From positions 1-64,000 of the forward strand of contig UCGV01000028.1 in NCBI GenBank assembly GCA_900471925.1: a DNA stretch of 64,000 bases, read 5' to 3'. Both the position numbers and the translations under genes were made by a program. The stretch is from Hyphomicrobiales bacterium. GTDB lineage: Bacteria; Pseudomonadota; Alphaproteobacteria; Rhizobiales; Rhizobiaceae. Of the stretch, positions 59,218 to 64,000 are shown piece after piece. The notes below the pieces were generated by a model, which did no database searches, was not told the origin of the DNA, and worked only from the letters and a program-made list of their open reading frames with translations. How positions within the stretch are numbered: position 1 is the stretch's first letter; every line of letters begins with the position of its first letter.

Positions 59218-59301
59218 CGGCGACTTCACTGCGGCCACGGCCCGATCAACTCCGAAAATCCGAAGCCGATTGGGCAAGTTTTGCAGAGCAGCCGGTCGCG
59301 G

Positions 59302-60624
59302 TCAGCCCTTCGGCCACCGTTTGTTGGCCCAGGCGGCAACGTAGTCGTAGAGGTTCTTCGTCGCATTATCGTAGGATACGCCTGTTTGCTCCGAGCAGGG
59401 TTTGCAGGGCGTCATGCCATGCACGGCACCCTCCACGACGATGAAATCCTTGTCGTTGGCAGCGGAGAGATCGAAAATGGTCTCCCCGTCCCGGACGAAA
59501 TAGTGGCCACCCATCGACATGACCAGCGTCGGCACGTTGATCGATTGTACCGCGCAGAGCGTCGAATTGTTGCTCGAGCAGATGTCGATATCGTTCAACG
59601 CATCCTTCGAGCGTATTGCGTTGGCGCTGAGGAAGGACTTGACCGTCAGGAACAGCGCGCCGCCGTTCAGGCTGGCATCCACCTTGGCATTCTTCGGCGT
59701 CGAGACGCGGACCGAGCGGATCACTTCGGTTGAGATCGAGCCGTCATTTTTCAGAAGTTTTTCCGGGCGCTCGGTGCAGCACCACACATCCGTCGAGATG
59801 TCGGAAAGGCGTGACCGATCGCGATAGGCGATGAAAGGCTCGTCATCACCGCGCGGATCCTTGCCCGATTTCAGGTCCGCTTCCATCTGCTGCGCCTTGT
59901 CGATCAGCTTGTTCATGCGGACGGACTGCGCCTTGGAATAGCGTTCGACGAACTCGGCGGAATAGTGTGAGTCCCCTTTCGGATTGAAGCCGTTTGCCGG
60001 GTTGAAGGGATCGAGCGCCGGGTCGAGATCGTCGGGCTTGCTTTCGTCCTTCACCGCCGGGTTCAGGCCGCGCAGCGTATTGATCGTATTGCCGGGATGG
60101 GCATCGAGAAAGACCATGCCATCGGCCTTCGGCAGATCCTTCACGTCCTCGTCGGAGCATTTGGAAAGCTTGTTCGAGCCGTTGCAGTAGGACGGGCCTG
60201 TTTCTGCGACGGCCTGGTAGTAGCTGGTGCTCGGTCCGCCCCCGGAATGGCCGATGAGAATGACTGCCTTGATGCCCGGTTGCTTCTTCAGGAACTCGAC
60301 GCCCTGTTTGATGTCGAGGGCGATATCCTCGAAATTGACCGCCGCCTCGTTATTGTCTGAGCGCGGGTTCATGCCGAGCACCATGAAGCCGCGCTGGGCG
60401 AGCTCCTTAGTGGCGATCATGCTCATGAAATTGGATGTGCGGTGGATCGCCAGAAAGGCAACCGGCGAGAGTGTTCCGCTGTCGGGCTTGTAGAGCGCGC
60501 CCTTCGTGGCGCTCGGCGAAAACTGGATATATTCCGGGTGGCTTTGCGCGTAGGCCGCACTTCCCAGTGCAAGGCTTGCGACGAGCGCCAGTGCCGGAAG
60601 CCAAAATCTATGGATCGAAAACAT
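59302..60624 (-). CDS. Secreted alpha/beta hydrolase
   Basis: A 440-residue exported protein with a signal peptide (cleavage near AYA-Q27) and an alpha/beta hydrolase fold. The nucleophile elbow is GHSGGG with S127; a C-terminal VHGM supplies the probable catalytic histidine. Two extra cysteine pairs (WCCTE, MTPCKPCSEQ) suggest disulfides. GGAG six bases before the ATG supports the start. It follows the NMT1-like binding protein gene by 100 bases on the same strand, so the two may be linked functionally. The substrate is unknown. Confidence 0.87.
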   Translation of the reverse strand: MFSIHRFWLPALALVASLALGSAAYAQSHPEYIQFSPSATKGALYKPDSGTLSPVAFLAIHRTSNFMSMIATKELAQRGFMVLGMNPRSDNNEAAVNFEDIALDIKQGVEFLKKQPGIKAVILIGHSGGGPSTSYYQAVAETGPSYCNGSNKLSKCSDEDVKDLPKADGMVFLDAHPGNTINTLRGLNPAVKDESKPDDLDPALDPFNPANGFNPKGDSHYSAEFVERYSKAQSVRMNKLIDKAQQMEADLKSGKDPRGDDEPFIAYRDRSRLSDISTDVWCCTERPEKLLKNDGSISTEVIRSVRVSTPKNAKVDASLNGGALFLTVKSFLSANAIRSKDALNDIDICSSNNSTLCAVQSINVPTLVMSMGGHYFVRDGETIFDLSAANDKDFIVVEGAVHGMTPCKPCSEQTGVSYDNATKNLYDYVAAWANKRWPKG

Positions 60625-60724
60625 CTATTTCTCCGTATCGGGCATGGATGAAAGGCAAGGGAAGGGAGGGCGCCGGTGCCCGGCGCCGCAGAGAAATCTG
60701 GTCTGTGTGGAATGAGCGGCGCGT

Positions 60725-61756
60725 TTAGTTGGCGCTTGTCTTTGCGTAGAGCTTGTCGATGAAGCCGCTCTTGTCGAGATCGGCCATGAAATGGGCATCG
60801 TAGTAATATTCGGCCGGATGCATGGTCATCTCATGGAAATTATAGACTTCCATCGCCTTCTTGATGCCGTCCACGGACGGATAGGGCTTCTGCGGAAGTT
60901 CGGTAATTTCCTGGTCGTACATGCGCTGCTGCGCTTCCTTGTCCGTGATGTTGAACCACTTCGCCAGGGCATCGAAGACAACCTGCTTGTTGGTCTTGGT
61001 CAGCGCGATTGCCTCAACCGTTGATTTGACGAAACGGGCTGCGGCATCCGGATTGTCCTTCAGCCATTTGCGATCGACGGTAATGCTGGAGCCGACCAGC
61101 GGGATATTATAGGTCGCGAGGTCCACCAGATCGTGCCAGCCTTCCTTGGCGGCGATTGCCTGGATCAGCTCGCTGCCGACCACGGCATCGACCTGACCTT
61201 TCTCCAGTGCATTGATATTGTTGCCATTCGCCATCAACGAAATGTCGTGATCGGGATCCCATCCCATATGCTCGGCAAAGAGGCGCGCCGTGACGTGGGT
61301 GACCGAACCGAGGCCGGAAAAGCCGAGCCGCTTGCCCTTCAACTGTTCAAGCGATGTGATGTCATGGCCGACGATGATATGGTCTTGCAACTGATCGTCG
61401 GTCGTTGCCAGGATGACGCGGTCGACCGCCCGTGCGTCGGTTGCCATGCCGTACATCATGGGTACGCCGCCGCCGATCGAGATCGGAGCTGACTTGCTGC
61501 CTTTGTCGACGAAACTGTCGGGCACGTTGATGCCGCTGTGGCGGATTTTCTCGGCGGCGTCAGGCGTGATGAACTGATGGATTTTCAGGCCGTTCTTTTC
61601 GTAAATCCCCGCATCGGCGGCGACGAGAAACGTCACCTTGTTGATCGACACATCGCCAAGCGCGACATCGATCGGTTTCTGGTCTTCGGCAAAGGCGGGA
61701 ACACCCGCCAGAAGCGACAGGGACAAGATTGTACTGATCTGCAGATTTCTAACCAT
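60725..61756 (-). CDS. NMT1/THI5-like ABC substrate-binding protein
   Basis: A 343-residue periplasmic binding protein of the nitrate/sulfonate/taurine/pyrimidine group, with a signal peptide (cleavage after AFA-E). Typical motifs are VTFLVAADAGIYEKNGL, LKGKRLGFSGLGSVTHV and ALEKGQVDAVVGSELI. No permease or ATPase genes are adjacent. The start at 61756 has GGGAGGAT just upstream. Sulfonate or thiamine-precursor type ligands are possible; sequence alone does not decide. Confidence 0.9.
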   Translation of the reverse strand: MVRNLQISTILSLSLLAGVPAFAEDQKPIDVALGDVSINKVTFLVAADAGIYEKNGLKIHQFITPDAAEKIRHSGINVPDSFVDKGSKSAPISIGGGVPMMYGMATDARAVDRVILATTDDQLQDHIIVGHDITSLEQLKGKRLGFSGLGSVTHVTARLFAEHMGWDPDHDISLMANGNNINALEKGQVDAVVGSELIQAIAAKEGWHDLVDLATYNIPLVGSSITVDRKWLKDNPDAAARFVKSTVEAIALTKTNKQVVFDALAKWFNITDKEAQQRMYDQEITELPQKPYPSVDGIKKAMEVYNFHEMTMHPAEYYYDAHFMADLDKSGFIDKLYAKTSAN

Positions 61757-62047
61757 CGTGATCCTCCCGATCGATGATGATGAAAGCCGACAGCTCCGCA
61801 GTGGCCGTGGGCAAACGCGACCATGACGAAACAGCAACGGCGAATGAGTGCAAACGACCGCAGACCTGCGCGAAATGCAGGTTTGGTAACTGAGATAGAA
61901 ATGAAGATTGATCCGTCGTCGGCACGATATCCCGGCGATGCTCCTCCAGGCCGGAATAGGATTAGGCTGGCATAAAGCCGCCCTGCCGACAAAGATAAAT
62001 TCTATAGCCCAGCCAGCTAATTTTTAGCTTGCTATCCGGCGGAGCGA

Positions 62048-62776
62048 CTATCTCTGCGCGGGTTCCCAACCGGTAAGCGACAGTTCCCAGTTCGGAAACC
62101 AGGTCAGCAACTGGATTTGCACAAGCCGGTCCCAGCCGGCGAGGATCGCGATTCCGACGAGCAGCATGATGACCCCAAGTCCTCGCTGGATGACCCGCGC
62201 ATTCGCCTGGAACCAGCGCAAGCGCTGTGCGAAACTACGGCCACCAAAAACGATTGCGCCCATGGGAATTGCGGTGCCGAGAGAGAAGGCAAGTGTGATC
62301 AGGATGGCGGATGCGCTGACCTGCTGGTTGAGCGCCAGCGTGATGACCGAGGCCATGATCGGCCCGACGCAGGGGCTCCAGGCGAGGCCGAGGCCGGAGC
62401 CAACGACAAACCCGCCGCCAAAACCGTTGCTCTGGACAGCCGGACCGCCGCTGGAGAAACGACCAATGGCAAGGCTCGCCGAACGTTCGAAGAGGCCATG
62501 CAGAAGCGGTACGGCAAGCACCAGGCCAAGCAGGATGAGGATATAGCCGGCGGCTAGTCTATTGATATCGGGCGGCAGCCCAAGCGAACGCACGAGATAG
62601 CTGAGTGCCAGCGTGGCAATGGTGAAACTGCCGACGAAGCCTGCCATCACGCCGAAAGGTCGCGCCTTGCCCTCCTGTGCGGCCGTCGCCAGGATGACCG
62701 GCAGAAGCGGCAGAACGCAAGGCGATAGGACCGTGATGATGCCTGCGAGGAAGGCAAAGCCCGTTGTCAGAAGCAT
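62048..62776 (-). CDS. CcdA/DsbD-like thiol-redox membrane protein
   Basis: A 242-residue membrane protein with about six helices. The redox cysteines are C20 in LSPCVLPLLP and C136 in AWSPCVGPI, the pair that carries electrons from cytoplasmic thioredoxin across the membrane. The partner thioredoxin-like gene starts upstream, six bases separating its stop from this start. Relatives SoxV and CcdA feed periplasmic thiol enzymes. Confidence 0.93.
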   Translation of the reverse strand: MLLTTGFAFLAGIITVLSPCVLPLLPVILATAAQEGKARPFGVMAGFVGSFTIATLALSYLVRSLGLPPDINRLAAGYILILLGLVLAVPLLHGLFERSASLAIGRFSSGGPAVQSNGFGGGFVVGSGLGLAWSPCVGPIMASVITLALNQQVSASAILITLAFSLGTAIPMGAIVFGGRSFAQRLRWFQANARVIQRGLGVIMLLVGIAILAGWDRLVQIQLLTWFPNWELSLTGWEPAQR

Positions 62777-62782
62777 TTGCGA

Positions 62783-63214
62783 TCAGAGTTTGCTGTTGGC
62801 ATTGAGGCCGTCGACGCCGCCACTGTTCCAGGCCTTGACTGCGTTGCCCCCGGAATCCAGAAGCACGAATGTATCCTGATAGGTAACGCCGAACTTACCT
62901 TTCAAGGCGGTTTCCTTGTCATAATCGGCAATGACCAGCGTCAGACTCGGATCGACAGCGTCCCAGCGCTCCTTGAGTTCGGTGACTGTGGCGCGGCAGT
63001 TCGGGCACCAGCTTGCAAAGAAGAAGACGACCGTCTTGCCCTTGGCGGCGAGATCGTTGAGCTGGGTTTCGTTTTCGAAGCTGAGAACGGTTGCCTGCTG
63101 CGCCGTGGCTTGCGTGGCAGCCGGCGTTTCCGCGCTATTGGCTGACAGGGCCGGGAGGCCGGAAAAGGACAAAAGCAGTGCCGACAGGGCGGCACGAAGG
63201 AACGGAGACGTCAT
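62783..63214 (-). CDS. Periplasmic thioredoxin-like protein (TlpA/SoxW type)
   Basis: A 143-residue exported thioredoxin-fold protein: signal peptide (cleavage near LSA-N), then FFFASWCPNCR with C70 and C73 as the active-site pair and the cis-proline region TYQDTFVLLD. It would be reduced by the CcdA-like protein encoded six bases downstream. It is divergent from the rhodanese gene with a 214-base gap. Confidence 0.93.
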   Translation of the reverse strand: MTSPFLRAALSALLLSFSGLPALSANSAETPAATQATAQQATVLSFENETQLNDLAAKGKTVVFFFASWCPNCRATVTELKERWDAVDPSLTLVIADYDKETALKGKFGVTYQDTFVLLDSGGNAVKAWNSGGVDGLNANSKL

Positions 63215-63428
63215 GAAAGCGACCTTGGAAATCGGCAGGGGGCGGCCAACGAATAGCAATGCTTATAGCCGGGCGGTCCTTGGCGTCGGAAGGGATGATT
63301 TTTTACGATAGGGTGATCGGCGAGGATAAATTTGCCGCTTGCGGTCGAGCTTTGGGGATCGCTGCTTTTTCAATTGTGTCCGGGAATGGCATTGTCCACC
63401 CATCTTAATACCTAGCAGGACATTTTCC

Positions 63429-64000
63429 ATGACTTCGAAATTCCTTGGCGCCCTCGCTGCTGCCGCCTTCCTGGTTGCCGGTGCCGCCCATGCCGAACGC
63501 CTGACCGACAAGCCGCTTGTCGATGCCGCCTGGCTGTCCGACCATCTCGCCGACAAGAGCCTCGTCGTCATCGATATTCGCGACGTCACCAAGGCGGGTG
63601 ACCCCTATGCCGCCGGCCACATCCCGGGTGCGATCAACGCGCGCTATTCCGAATCCGGCTGGCGTGCGTCCGTCGATGGTGCGCCGGGCAAGCTGCCGCC
63701 GAAGGAGCAGATCGAAAAGACGATCGCCGATCTCGGCATCAACAATGAAAGCCATGTCGTTGTCGTTTCGGCCGGTACCGATGCTTCGGAATTTGGCGGC
63801 GCCACCCGCGTCTACTGGACCTTCAAGGTTCTCGGCCATGACGCCGTATCGGTTCTCGACGGTGGTTATGCTGCCTGGAACAAGGCTGGCAAGGAACTTT
63901 CGAAGGATCCGGTCAAGCTCGACCATGGTGACTTCAAGGCCAATTTCCGTCCTGAACTGCGCGCCGAAGTGCAGCAGGTGAAGGATGCGATCGCCAGCGA
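63429..64000 (+). CDS. Periplasmic rhodanese-like sulfurtransferase (3' end missing)
   Basis: The first 190 residues of an exported sulfurtransferase, cut by the window end. A signal peptide (cleavage near AHA-E23) precedes a rhodanese domain (about 25-160) with VVIDIRDVTKAGDPYAAGHI and VSVLDGGYAAW. The active-site position reads VVSAGTDASEFGGA with no cysteine, as in the non-catalytic first domain of two-domain rhodaneses (SseA/TST), so the catalytic domain should lie beyond 64000. AGGA eight bases before the ATG at 63429 fixes the start. Facing the CcdA/TlpA pair suggests a shared periplasmic sulfur-relay function. Confidence 0.9.
   Translation, partial: MTSKFLGALAAAAFLVAGAAHAERLTDKPLVDAAWLSDHLADKSLVVIDIRDVTKAGDPYAAGHIPGAINARYSESGWRASVDGAPGKLPPKEQIEKTIADLGINNESHVVVVSAGTDASEFGGATRVYWTFKVLGHDAVSVLDGGYAAWNKAGKELSKDPVKLDHGDFKANFRPELRAEVQQVKDAIAS

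Noticed and set aside
1..64000. Insertion sequences, prophage, CRISPR arrays or integrase genes
   Set aside because: No transposase, integrase, Cas or phage structural motifs and no regularly spaced repeats were found on either strand.

Overview
The window reads as a chromosomal segment of a member of the Rhizobiaceae, most likely Rhizobium or a close relative. Reasons: GC-rich coding with strong Shine-Dalgarno sites; FixL/FixJ- and FNR/FixK-family proteins; a bioBFDAZ operon with a divergent BioR-type repressor; and a rhizobial-style intergenic palindrome. The first 19 bases look like the 3' end of an initiator tRNA (fMet) followed by a terminator. In rhizobia tRNA-fMet usually closes an rRNA operon, so the window probably starts just downstream of rrn. 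No insertion sequence, phage, CRISPR array or rRNA gene was seen.

Region 1 (0.2-6.2 kb) is regulatory: a Crp/Fnr-family regulator, two convergent genes of a ToxR-like/TolB-like family (one without the TPR region) and a FixL/FixJ-like two-component pair. Region 2 (6.3-21.2 kb) is an arginine and polyamine island: arcABC (arginine deiminase pathway), an AdiC/ArcD-like antiporter, a cation efflux protein, then a probable five-gene operon of arginine-type decarboxylase, ornithine decarboxylase, PotE antiporter, a solute-binding protein and a Ca2+/H+ antiporter. Three promoters here carry FNR/FixK-type boxes (TTG-N8-CAA) with a -10-like hexamer at nearly the same offset, and a fourth has a degenerate version. 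I infer an oxygen-limitation regulon, plausibly driven by the regulator at the start of the window.

Region 3 (21.4-32.7 kb) holds a SulP permease / PPK2 polyphosphate kinase / AI-2E-family operon, a DUF3300-DUF2950 pair, a third ToxR-like/TPR paralogue beside a perfect inverted repeat, and a CoA-transferase. Region 4 (32.8-42 kb) looks like a quinate/shikimate-type hydroaromatic catabolic locus: a polar amino acid-type ABC transporter, type II dehydroquinase, an AroE-like and a Gfo/Idh/MocA dehydrogenase, and a divergent QuiC-type 3-dehydroshikimate dehydratase fused to a VOC domain, with two tandem GntR regulators.

Region 5 (42-48 kb) has a GlxA-type regulator divergent from an SDR and a secreted DJ-1-like protein, an aldo/keto reductase, small unknown genes and an orphan plus-strand terminator that may mark a small RNA. 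Region 6 (47.5-53.3 kb) is bioR facing bioBFDAZ with two near-identical palindromes between them. Region 7 (53.4-58 kb) is a minimal four-gene Csu-type chaperone-usher pilus operon. Region 8 (58.3-64 kb) has a DUF1003 membrane protein, a secreted alpha/beta hydrolase, an orphan NMT1-like binding protein, and a CcdA/TlpA pair divergent from a periplasmic two-domain rhodanese cut by the window edge.
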